Assembly (NCBI RefSeq): GCF_036346105.1
Contig: NZ_CP107811.1
Coordinates: forward strand, 620,001 to 684,000
From: Streptomyces sp. NBC_00539
Lineage (GTDB): Bacteria; Actinomycetota; Actinomycetes; Streptomycetales; Streptomycetaceae
Direction: 5' to 3'
DNA: 64,000 nt
In this document: positions 54,713 to 63,600 of the stretch, one piece after another
Numbering within the stretch: the first letter of the stretch is position 1
How the letters are laid out: each line of letters starts with the position of its first letter
Program-made: the position numbers and the translations under genes
Notes under the pieces: model-generated
Told to the model about the DNA's origin: nothing
Database searches by the model: none
Seen by the model: only the letters and a program-made list of their open reading frames with translations

Positions 54713-55551
54713 CGGATCAGAGCTCCCGGCCGTCGAGTGCGCGCGGCGAGGTCGGCCGTCGCGTCGAGGTGCGCGAGTACGGCCTTGCGCAGGGTTCCGC
54801 TGCTCTCCTTCAACACGTCGTGGCCCAGGCCCGGGAGGATCTCGATGGAGGCGGCGCGCGGGACGTGGCGAAGGAGTTCCCTCGCACCGGGCACGAGCTC
54901 GGAATGTTCACCGCAGACGATCAGCACGGGGCAGCGCAGCCGGGCGTAGTCGGCCGGGGTGAAGGTGCGGCTCCCGGCGATGTCGTCGATCAGCGAGGTC
55001 CGGTTGAGGAGTTCGTCGGCGATGGCCGTGAGGTTGGCGGCCTTGCGCAGGCGCAGGGTGAGCAGTTCGGCGGGGACCGGGGTGTCCTCCAGGCTGAGTG
55101 CGGCGGCCGACAGGGTGTCCAGCATGTTCTCCACCCAGGCCCCGCTGAGCGGGGGTTCGAGGAGGGTGAGCCCTGCGACGAGGTCGGGCCGGGTCAGGGC
55201 GGCGTGCAGCGCGAGGGTGCCGCCGTAGCTGTTGCCGACCAGGTGGACGGGGCGCCTGGCGAGGCCCAGCGCGCCGAGCAGCGTGAAGAGGTCCCGTACG
55301 GCGGTGCGGGTGTCGTAGCCGGTGGCCGGGCGCTCGGTGCGGCCGTGGCCGCGCAGGTCGTAGAGGACGGTCTCGTGTCCGGCGCGGGCCGCCGGCAGGG
55401 CGAGGGGGCAGTAGAAGGAGGACAGGTTGTCGACGACCAGCCCGTGGAGGAACACGACGACCGGGGCGCCGGGACGGCCGGGGCCCGGGGTCCCGCCGGC
55501 CGGGAGCCGCTGGACGTGGAAGCGGAGCGGGCCCGCTTGGACGAAGGCCAT
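54709..55551 (-). CDS. Alpha/beta hydrolase in the PKS operon
   Basis: This 280-residue alpha/beta-hydrolase has the oxyanion strand VVVFLHGLVVDN, LYDLRGHGRTERP, nucleophile elbow LVGNSYGGTLAL (Ser near 112), acid in LIVCGEHSELVPG (Glu or Asp near 230) and catalytic His in LPGLGHDVLKE (about 252). All triad residues are present, so it could release or trim the polyketide (type II thioesterase-like) or open a lactone. It overlaps the glycosyltransferase by 4 bp and follows the ACP gene by 6 bp. Confidence 0.87.
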   Translation of the reverse strand: MAFVQAGPLRFHVQRLPAGGTPGPGRPGAPVVVFLHGLVVDNLSSFYCPLALPAARAGHETVLYDLRGHGRTERPATGYDTRTAVRDLFTLLGALGLARRPVHLVGNSYGGTLALHAALTRPDLVAGLTLLEPPLSGAWVENMLDTLSAAALSLEDTPVPAELLTLRLRKAANLTAIADELLNRTSLIDDIAGSRTFTPADYARLRCPVLIVCGEHSELVPGARELLRHVPRAASIEILPGLGHDVLKESSGTLRKAVLAHLDATADLAARTRRPGALIR

Positions 55552-55557
55552 GGCGGG

Positions 55558-56040
55558 TCAGCCGGCCGAGGTGGGGAGGGGGGACGCTCCGGGCGCGGGG
55601 ACGGCGCGCGGGGGGACGTCGCGTGGGGGGACGTCGGGCGCGCAAGCGTCGGCTGCGGGAGTGACGGGCGCCGGAGTGACGGGCGCGGGAGTGACGGCAG
55701 CGGGCGTGACGGGCGCGGTGCCGGCCGGCGTGCCGGATGTGGTGCGCGCCGGGGCCTGGGGGAGGCAGGCGTGCGTGATCCGGCCTATGTGGGTGACGAG
55801 TTCACCGACGGACATCGCGAGGATGGCGTCCATGTCCTTCTCCGCCAGGAAGCCCATCAGGTCCACCTCGGCGCCGTAGCGGTGGTGCAGCAGCTCCGCG
55901 AGCGCGACGAACTCGACGCTCTCCAGGGCCAGGTCCTCGTTGAACGTCGTCTTCATCGTGACCTCCTCGGCAAGCAGGTACTCGTCGCCGACGATCTCCA
56001 CGAGCATCGAGGTGATCTCGGCGAGGATGTCAGGTGCCAT
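55558..56040 (-). CDS. Acyl carrier protein with repetitive Pro/Ala/Thr tail
   Basis: This 160-residue protein has an ACP domain at residues 1-95 with the phosphopantetheine serine in EDLALESVEFVAL (S41), preceded by the usual acidic helix (DILAEITSMLVEIVGDE). Residues about 96-160 are an unusual tail with four VTPA-type repeats and PPR repeats, likely disordered. The ATG at 56040 fits; upstream residues are out-of-frame with the PKS. Its 5' end overlaps the KS-AT-DH-PPT gene by 11 bp. It likely carries a starter unit or the chain for the neighbouring synthases. Confidence 0.88.
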   Translation of the reverse strand: MAPDILAEITSMLVEIVGDEYLLAEEVTMKTTFNEDLALESVEFVALAELLHHRYGAEVDLMGFLAEKDMDAILAMSVGELVTHIGRITHACLPQAPARTTSGTPAGTAPVTPAAVTPAPVTPAPVTPAADACAPDVPPRDVPPRAVPAPGASPLPTSAG

Positions 56041-59000
56041 GACGGACCTCCGTGAGGGGGAAGGGGACGGGCGGTGGCGCCGCGGGGCCGACGGTCCAGG
56101 CCACGACGTAGTCGAGCGGCTCCAGGGTGAGCCGGGTGATGCGGACCGGGTACGGGCGTCCGTCGGGCGAACGCACCAGCAGGGCGCCGCCGTCCGCGAC
56201 GTCACCGTCCTCCGTCACCCGCCATGCGCGGGGCCGGCCGCCGAGCCCGCCGCCCTCCGCCTTCGCGGCGGCCTCCTTGGCGCACCACAGTGCGGTCAGT
56301 GCGGCAGCCGGGCCGGTGCCGTCCCGGGCGGCCAGCGCTTCGGCGAGGCGCAGTTCGTCCGGGCCGAAGGCGATGCGGACCAGCGCCTGCGGGTCGGTGG
56401 TCACCGGCTCCACGTCGATGCCGACCGTCCGCGAGGGGTGGGCGAGGGCGACGGCGATCCGGTCCTTGTGCGCGATCGACAGGCGCAGGCCGCCGGTCAG
56501 CGGGCCCCGGGCCAGCGGCCGGCCCGCCGGATCGTTGCCGACCGGCACCTCCACCGGGAACACCGGTCCCGCTCCGGCGTCCCACAACGCCTGGCGCAGC
56601 GCGTCCTTGGCGGCGATCCGGCCCAGCAGCCACGGATCCCGGGCGCGCGGCGACAGCCGCTCGAAGACCTCCCGTTCGGCGGCGCCGAGGTAACGGCGCA
56701 TCACCAGCTCCCGGGAGGCGGGGTCGGTCCAGCGCCGGCGGGCCAGGCACCATCCCTCGGGCCGGGGCTCGCCGATGCCGCACACCTCCGGGGTGAACTT
56801 CATCGGCCAGACCCGCTCGTCGGCGCCGAAACGGCGGTACGTCCACCCCTCGATCCGGGCCCACACCTCGCCGGAGGCGCGGCGCAGCTCGACGTCACCG
56901 CGCACGGTGACCGCGCGCACCTCGCGGATGCGGGCGGTGGCGTCGACCAGCTCCCGCGGGGCCGGCGGGGGCCCGAAGAAGCGGACCCGGCCCACGGTGG
57001 CCGGGAACACCAGCCGGTCCACCGGGAGCCGCAGCTGCATCCAGTGGCCGAACAGCTGCCCGGCGGCGTCCAGCAGCGCCCCCGGGTCGGGGAGGGCCCG
57101 CAGGACCCCTTCGATACCGTCCGCGCCCACGGACCGCACCTCGTGCACGGCGGCGAAGCGGGGGCCGTGGAACATCCACCGGTCGCGGTACAGCGCCTGC
57201 GCGCTGACGGGGGCGGGCCCCGGATCGCGCAGGGGGGTGGGGTCGGGCGCGGGCGGCGGCTCGTACCGCGGGCCGAGCAGTACGACCACGCTCGCGTACT
57301 CGCCGAGGGCGACGCGCGCCCGCCCCGGGCCGTCGCCCCGTACGGTGACCTCGACCTCCACGGCCGGTTCGACGGCGAGCCAGCGCAGGGCCCGGGCGTC
57401 CTCGTAGCCGACGACGGCGAGGCCGGGCGGGGCGTGCCGCAGGGCGGCCCCGGCGGCCAGCTCCAGCATGGTGGTCATGGGCACCACGGGGAACCGGTCG
57501 GAGTCCTCGGGCCAGCCGTCCGGCTGGAGGTACACGCAGTGGTCCCGCACGTAGGGCAGCTCGGCGAGGGACAACCGCAGGAGTTCCCTGGCCACGGCGC
57601 CGCCCGTGCCGACGGGGACCGCTCCGTCAGGGGCCGTGTCCGGGGGCCGTAGCGCCGCCCAGGCCCCGGTGACGCTCCGCGCGGCCGCGCCCGTGTCGGC
57701 GAGTACCGCGTCGAGGGCGGACAGCAGCACCGGTCGGGGGGTGGTGGGCTTGGCCGGCGGGGTCGGGGACGCGGGCGTCAGCAGGCCGGCCAGGGAGGTG
57801 CGGGCCGCCTCGCCGAGGTGGACCAGCGGGGAACCGAGGTCCAAGGGCACGGCGCGGCGCGCGACGGGGGACGGCGCCGACGCGGCGGCAGGGGCCGCCG
57901 CCGCTTCGCTCCCCGGTCCGGTGGTCCCTGCGTCGGCTCCCGCCTCGGCCAGCAGGTCCCAGCGCGGGGCGTGCCCGTCGCTCCACAGGGCGGCGCAGGC
58001 GCGGCGCAGCGCCGGGAGGCCGCCGAGCCGGGGCGAGGACGCGGCGACCGAGAGGTGCGGGTGTTCGCGCAGGGTGTCCTCGACGAAACCCGGCAGGCTG
58101 CCTGGGCCCAGCGTCACGAAGCGGCGGACTCCCTGGTCCTCGTAGAGCCGCAGGGTCAGCTCGCGGAAGCGGACGGGCTCCAGGAGGTGGCGGACCACCA
58201 GCTCCCGTACCCCGGCCGGCTCCGGGGGGAACGGCGCGCAGGTGGTCGCCGACCAGACGGGGAGGGAGGCGGCCCGCAGCGGCAGCCGCTCGAAGGCGCC
58301 CCGGACCTGGTCGAGGTAGGGCTCCCACATCGGGGTGTGGAACCCCGACCGGAAGGGCAGCTCCTGGCCGAGCACCCCATCGCCGCGCAACCGGGCCACC
58401 GCTGAGGCGACCTGTCCGGGGTCCCCGCAGATCACCGACTGGTGCGGGCAGTTGTCGTGGCTGACGACGACCCGGTCCAGGCCGTGGAGTGCCGCCTGCG
58501 CCCGCCGGGCACCGCAGCCGAGTGCCGCGTAGACCAGGTCCGGGACGAGGAGGTCGCCGGGCCGCAGGGAGGAGAGGAAGGTGTCGGCCGCCTCCTGCGG
58601 ATACATGCCGGCGGCCACCATCGCCGCCCACTCCCCCATGCTGTGGCCCGCGAGGACGTCGGCCTCGATGCCGAGCGCGGGCAGGACCCGGGCGAAGAAC
58701 CGGCCGGTCGCCATCGCGTCCAGGGCGCGTTCGACGAGGGAGGAGCCCCGGCCCAGCGGGGGCCGGGCCATACCCATCCGGTCCGCGACGTCGTCCAGTA
58801 CGGGTGCGAACTCCGGTTCCAGGCCCGGGAAGAGGAACGCCGTCCGGCCGCCGAGCGGCTCCGGTGCGAACCATACGTCGCCGCGCCCCCGCCAGGGCCG
58901 GCCGCGCGCCACGGCCTTCGCGGCCAGCGCGAGCCGCTGGGGCGTCGGGCCGACCACCGCCAGCCGGCACGGCCCGTCGCCGCGCGACGCCGGGGGCGGT

Positions 59001-60649
59001 CCCTGTGCCGGTGCCGGTGCCGGCGTCGGCGTGGCCGGTCGGCCCGGTGACGGGTCCGTCAGCCGCTCCGAGAGCAGCTGGGCCAGTTCCGCCGGGCTGT
59101 CCGCCGCCAGCAGCAGTACGTCCTCCCCCGCGCGGGCCGGCCCCACCGGCGCGGCCGCGGTTCCCAGCGGCAGGAACCGCCGCACTGGAGCCACCGGGCG
59201 GGCGGCCGCCGGGGCCTCCTCCAGCACCACGTGCGCGTTGATCCCGCCGAAGCCGAAGGCGTTGACCCCGGCCCTGCGGGGCTCCGGGCCGCGCTCCCAC
59301 GGCTCGGCCACCGCCACCGGACGCATCCGGGTCCGTACGAGGTCCGGGTGCGGCTCCTCCAGGTGCAGGGTCGGCGGCAGCACCCCCTCGTGCACCGCGA
59401 GGGCCGCCTTGATCAGCCCCGCCATGCCGGAGGCCTGCATGGTGTGCCCGACCATCGATTTCACGGACCCGAAGCCGATGCGGCGCGCGTCACCCGGATC
59501 GACCGGCCCGAAGACCCGGGCCAGGGTGTCGAGTTCGGCCGTGTCACCGACCGGGGTGCCGGTGCCGTGCGCCTCCAGCAGCCCGAGCGCGCCCCGTGCC
59601 CGCGGGTCGAGCCCCGCCTGTCGCCAGGCCCGCTCCAGTGCCTGCACCTGGCCGGCGACCAGGGGGCTCATCAGGCTTGCCGCCCGGCCGTCCCCGGCCA
59701 CTGCGGTGCCGCGGACCACCGCGTAGACGCGGTCCCCGTCGCGCTCCGCGTCCGCGAGCCGTTTCAGCAGCACGACCCCGGTGCCCTCGGACAGCAGGGT
59801 TCCGTCGGCGCGGCGGTCGAAGGGCCGGATGCGTTCGCTGGGGCTGAGCGCCCGCAGCTGCGTGAACACGCTCCAGAGGGTGGCGATGTGGCAGTGGTGC
59901 ACGGCCCCCGCGACCACCGCGTCGCAGCGTCCGGCCGCCAGGAGCCCCACCGCCTGGTCCACGGCCAGCAGGGAGGAGGCGCAGGCGGCGTCCAGGGTGT
60001 AGGCGGGGCCCCGGAAGTCCAGCCGGTTCGCGGTACGGGCCGCGGTGAAGCTCGGCACCAGCCCGATCGAGGCGTCCGGCCGCTCGGGGCCGAGAGCCTC
60101 CTGGAAGGCCGACCGCACCGCCGCGATCCGGTGCTCGCCCAGCTCCGGCGCGAGTTCCCGTAGCGTCTGCGCCAACTGGTGCGCCGTACGCACGCGTTGG
60201 TCCAGGCGGGCAGTGGCCACTCCCATGAATCCGCCGCGCCCCAGCACCACGCCGATCCGGGAGCGGTCGGCGGGCAGCCGGTCCTCGCCACCCGCGTCGG
60301 CGATGGCCTCGGCCGTGGCGTGCAGGGCCAGCATCTGGTCCGGCTCGGCGCCCTCCACCGCCGCCGGCATGATGCCGAACCGGGTCGGATCGAAGGCGGC
60401 GAGGCCGTCGACGAAGCCGCCGCGTCGGCAGTAGAAGCGGTCGCCCGTCACGGGGGCGCCGGCGCCGTCCGGGTCGTAGTACACCTGCGGATCCCAGCGG
60501 CCCGGGGGGACTTCACCGATGCAGTCCGTGCCCGCGAGGAGGTTGCGGCGGTATCCGGCCAGGTCGGCCGCCCCGGGGAAGACGGCGCCCATCCCGACGA
60601 TCGCGGCGTCCGTCGGGCGCGGGCCGGTGCGGTGGTGCCCGTCACTCAT
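56030..60649 (-). CDS. Type I polyketide synthase KS-AT-DH-PPTase (PUFA/HglE-like)
   Basis: This 1,539-residue iterative-type synthase has a KS at about 10-480 (DAACASSLL with C223; EAHGTGTPVGD with H361; VGHTMQASG with H402), an AT at about 600-930 (AGHSMGEWAA, S670), a hotdog dehydratase/product-template region at about 1,070-1,330 (LPYVRDHCVYLQP and following), and a C-terminal 4'-phosphopantetheinyl transferase at about 1,380-1,530 (TVGIDVEP, WCAKEAAAKAEGG). There is no ACP or KR inside. A proline-rich linker sits near 535-555. The domain set is closest to PUFA-synthase and heterocyst-glycolipid (HglE-type) enzymes. It overlaps the upstream synthase by 8 bp and the ACP gene by 11 bp. Confidence 0.92.
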   Translation of the reverse strand: MSDGHHRTGPRPTDAAIVGMGAVFPGAADLAGYRRNLLAGTDCIGEVPPGRWDPQVYYDPDGAGAPVTGDRFYCRRGGFVDGLAAFDPTRFGIMPAAVEGAEPDQMLALHATAEAIADAGGEDRLPADRSRIGVVLGRGGFMGVATARLDQRVRTAHQLAQTLRELAPELGEHRIAAVRSAFQEALGPERPDASIGLVPSFTAARTANRLDFRGPAYTLDAACASSLLAVDQAVGLLAAGRCDAVVAGAVHHCHIATLWSVFTQLRALSPSERIRPFDRRADGTLLSEGTGVVLLKRLADAERDGDRVYAVVRGTAVAGDGRAASLMSPLVAGQVQALERAWRQAGLDPRARGALGLLEAHGTGTPVGDTAELDTLARVFGPVDPGDARRIGFGSVKSMVGHTMQASGMAGLIKAALAVHEGVLPPTLHLEEPHPDLVRTRMRPVAVAEPWERGPEPRRAGVNAFGFGGINAHVVLEEAPAAARPVAPVRRFLPLGTAAAPVGPARAGEDVLLLAADSPAELAQLLSERLTDPSPGRPATPTPAPAPAQGPPPASRGDGPCRLAVVGPTPQRLALAAKAVARGRPWRGRGDVWFAPEPLGGRTAFLFPGLEPEFAPVLDDVADRMGMARPPLGRGSSLVERALDAMATGRFFARVLPALGIEADVLAGHSMGEWAAMVAAGMYPQEAADTFLSSLRPGDLLVPDLVYAALGCGARRAQAALHGLDRVVVSHDNCPHQSVICGDPGQVASAVARLRGDGVLGQELPFRSGFHTPMWEPYLDQVRGAFERLPLRAASLPVWSATTCAPFPPEPAGVRELVVRHLLEPVRFRELTLRLYEDQGVRRFVTLGPGSLPGFVEDTLREHPHLSVAASSPRLGGLPALRRACAALWSDGHAPRWDLLAEAGADAGTTGPGSEAAAAPAAASAPSPVARRAVPLDLGSPLVHLGEAARTSLAGLLTPASPTPPAKPTTPRPVLLSALDAVLADTGAAARSVTGAWAALRPPDTAPDGAVPVGTGGAVARELLRLSLAELPYVRDHCVYLQPDGWPEDSDRFPVVPMTTMLELAAGAALRHAPPGLAVVGYEDARALRWLAVEPAVEVEVTVRGDGPGRARVALGEYASVVVLLGPRYEPPPAPDPTPLRDPGPAPVSAQALYRDRWMFHGPRFAAVHEVRSVGADGIEGVLRALPDPGALLDAAGQLFGHWMQLRLPVDRLVFPATVGRVRFFGPPPAPRELVDATARIREVRAVTVRGDVELRRASGEVWARIEGWTYRRFGADERVWPMKFTPEVCGIGEPRPEGWCLARRRWTDPASRELVMRRYLGAAEREVFERLSPRARDPWLLGRIAAKDALRQALWDAGAGPVFPVEVPVGNDPAGRPLARGPLTGGLRLSIAHKDRIAVALAHPSRTVGIDVEPVTTDPQALVRIAFGPDELRLAEALAARDGTGPAAALTALWCAKEAAAKAEGGGLGGRPRAWRVTEDGDVADGGALLVRSPDGRPYPVRITRLTLEPLDYVVAWTVGPAAPPPVPFPLTEVRHGT

Positions 60650-63600
60650 CGCCGCGCCCCTCTCGCGCCGTGAGGGCCTCCTGCGCCATCAGGACCACCT
60701 GTACGTCGCCTCCGTGCGCGAGTTCGGCGAGGAAGGCGGCGCTGCCGGCCTCCGCAGTGATCAGCGGGACGCCGCGCCGGGCGTACGCGCGTTGCAGCTC
60801 GGGGGTGACCATGCCGCCGGCCTCCGCCGCCCAGGGTCCCCAGTCGACGGCCAGGACCCGGCCGGGGAAGGACTCCGCCCAGCTGTGCGCGAGACCGTCG
60901 AGGGCGTCGTTGGCCGCGGCGTAGTCGCTCTGGCCGCGGTTGCCGTAGACCCCGGCGACGCTGCCGAAGAGGGCCAGGAACCGTGGTGCGGGCGCCGTAC
61001 CGTGTTCGGCGGCCGCGGCGGCCAGGTGGCGGGCGCCGGCCACCTTGGTGGTGAACACCTCGGCGAAGTCGGCGGGGCGTTTGTCGCGCAGCAGCCCGTC
61101 GCGCAGGATTCCGGCGCCGTGCACGATGCCGTCGAGCCGGCCGTGCCGGGCGCGGATGTCGGCGACGACCGCCCGTACGGTCCGGGCGTCGGTGACGTCG
61201 CCCTGGTGGTAGCGGACCGAGGCCGCCGCCGTGGCGAGGGCGTCCAGGGTGGCCCGTACCTCGCGCTCGGCCAGGATCCGGGAGGCCGCCGCCTCGATCT
61301 CGGCGGGCTTGCGGAGCCCGGTGGCGATCAGTGCGGCGCGCAGCGCGACCCGGTCGTGCGCGTGGCCGAACCCGTCCCCGGTGGCCGGTGGTTCGGGGGT
61401 GCGGCCGAGGAGCTCCACGTGGCAGCCGGTGGCTCGGGCCAGCGCGAGGGAGGTGCGGGCGGTGATCCCGCGGGCGCCGCCGGTGAGCAGCACGACGGAG
61501 CGGGCGTCGAGGGGCGCGGACGCGGGGGTGGCGGGCAGGGGCGCGGGCTGCGGGAGGCGGGCGAACCGCGACCCCTGGGCGGTGTACGCGACGGACGCGG
61601 GGGCGCCGTCGGCGGCCACCGCCTCGCAGGTCAGCTCGGCCAGCAGCTGCGCCGCGATCTGCTCGGGGGCCTCCTTGGGGTGTACCTCCACGGCTCTGAT
61701 CAGCGCGCCGGGGAATTCGAGGGCGGCGCTGCGGGCGAAGCCGTGCAGGCCCGCGCCGCGGGTGCCGGGGGCGGTGACGAGGAGCAGCCGGCGCACCCCG
61801 CCGGTCAGTGCCCTGCGCAGCCCGGGGAAGGCCCCGGGCAGCACGGGCTCGGCGTCGGGCCCCTCGGGCGCCAGCGCCGACAGGTCCACGACGGCGTCCA
61901 GGGCGGCCTCCGCTTCGGCGAGCGGGCGCACGTCGGCCCCGTGGTCCCGCAGGACCCCGGCGAGCGCGGGCGCGACGCCCTGGCCGTCGCCGACGATCCC
62001 GATGCGCAGTCCGCGCAGCACGTCGGGGACGCCGGCGGCCGCGGGCAGGGGTACGGGAACGACCCGGAGGCGGCTGAGCGGTGCGGCCGCGTCCGCCGGC
62101 GGGGCCGGTCGGGCTGCCGGGGCGGGCGGTGGGGGTGGTGTGGGCGCGGGTGGTGTGGGCGCGGGTGGCAGGCCGGTGCCCGCCCCCGCGAGGGCCGGTT
62201 CCGGGGCCGGGGCCGCCGGTACCACCGCGTGGTCCGGCGGGGCCGCTCCGGGGGTGGAGGTGCGGGAGACGACCCAGTCGACGATGCCGCGCAGCGTCTT
62301 GATGCGGGACAGTTCCTCGACCGCGGACTCGGCCGTACCGTCAAGGCTTTGCGGAAGCCCGATCCGGTCGGCGAGCGCGCCGGTGATCTCTACCCGCTTG
62401 ATGGAGTCGATCGAGAGGTCCGCCTCCAGGTCCAGAGCCGGATCCAGCATGTCCCGGGGGTATCCCGTCCGGGCGTGCATGATCTCCAGCACCAGGTCCA
62501 TCACCTCCTCGGCCGACCGGTGCCCGTCGTGGGCCTGCGGCGCCCGGGTGTCGGGAACGGCCGGGCCCGTCACCCCGGCGGAGGGTGGCGGCACGGTCGC
62601 CGCCCGCGGGGCCGGCTGCCCGGCGGCGGTACCGTCTGGCCGGGCATCGGGCCGGCTCAGGGGCCGGCCGTTGTGGGCCGAGGGCGCCGGGGCCGCTTCC
62701 GGACCCGGCATCCGGGCGCCTGCGGGCGCCGCCGCGCCGAGGTAGGCCAGCAGGACGTCCCGCTGTGCGTGGACCAGTTCGCGGCTTCCGCGGAGGTACT
62801 CCAGGACCGCCTGCTCGGCGCCGGGACCCGTGGCCGCCGCCCGCGCGACCGGCTCGGAACCAGTGAGGACCGGCATTGCGCTCGCGCCGTCGCCGACCGG
62901 AGCCGGGCCCGGGACGGCCCACCCCGCCGGCTCGGGGCCCGTGATCACCGGCACTCCGTTCACGGCGTCGGCGGGACCCCGGCCGGCCTGCGCGGCGCCG
63001 CCCGCGGCCGCACCCCGCAGGGGCTCGGCCCCCGGCGGCGGGGTGACGCGGACCGCCGGGCGCAGGCCGCCCGGGAGCGGGGCGCCGTCCGAGGTGCGGA
63101 CGAGGTGGCCGTCGACCAGCCATCCCGGGCGGCGCGGGGCACGGTCCGGCAGGCGGGAGGTGCGGCCGCGGAAGAGGGCGTCCGGGGCGACCGGCACGCC
63201 CGCCGCCGCCAGCTCGGCCAGCGCCGTCACCAGCCGGACCAGCCCGTGTTCGCCCGGCACGTCCAGCGGCACCACCGTGTGCGGCCGCCCGTGCAGGATG
63301 CGGCCCAGCAGCGCGGAGAGAACCCGGCCCGGGCCCGTCTCCACGAACGTCCGGACGCCGGCCGCGTACATGGCCTCCACCTGCTCGACGAACCGGACCG
63401 GCTCCGCGAGCTGGCGCGCGGCAAGGCTTCGTACCTCATCGGCCGAGGCGGGATACGGGCCCGCCGTGGTGTTCGACCACACCTCGACGCCCGGCGCGGA
63501 CACCGCCGTCACCGCCAGTTCCGCCGCCAGGTCGCCCGCCGCTCCCGCCACCACCCCGCTGTGGAACGCGCAGGCCACGGGCAGCGGTTCGGCCGACAGG

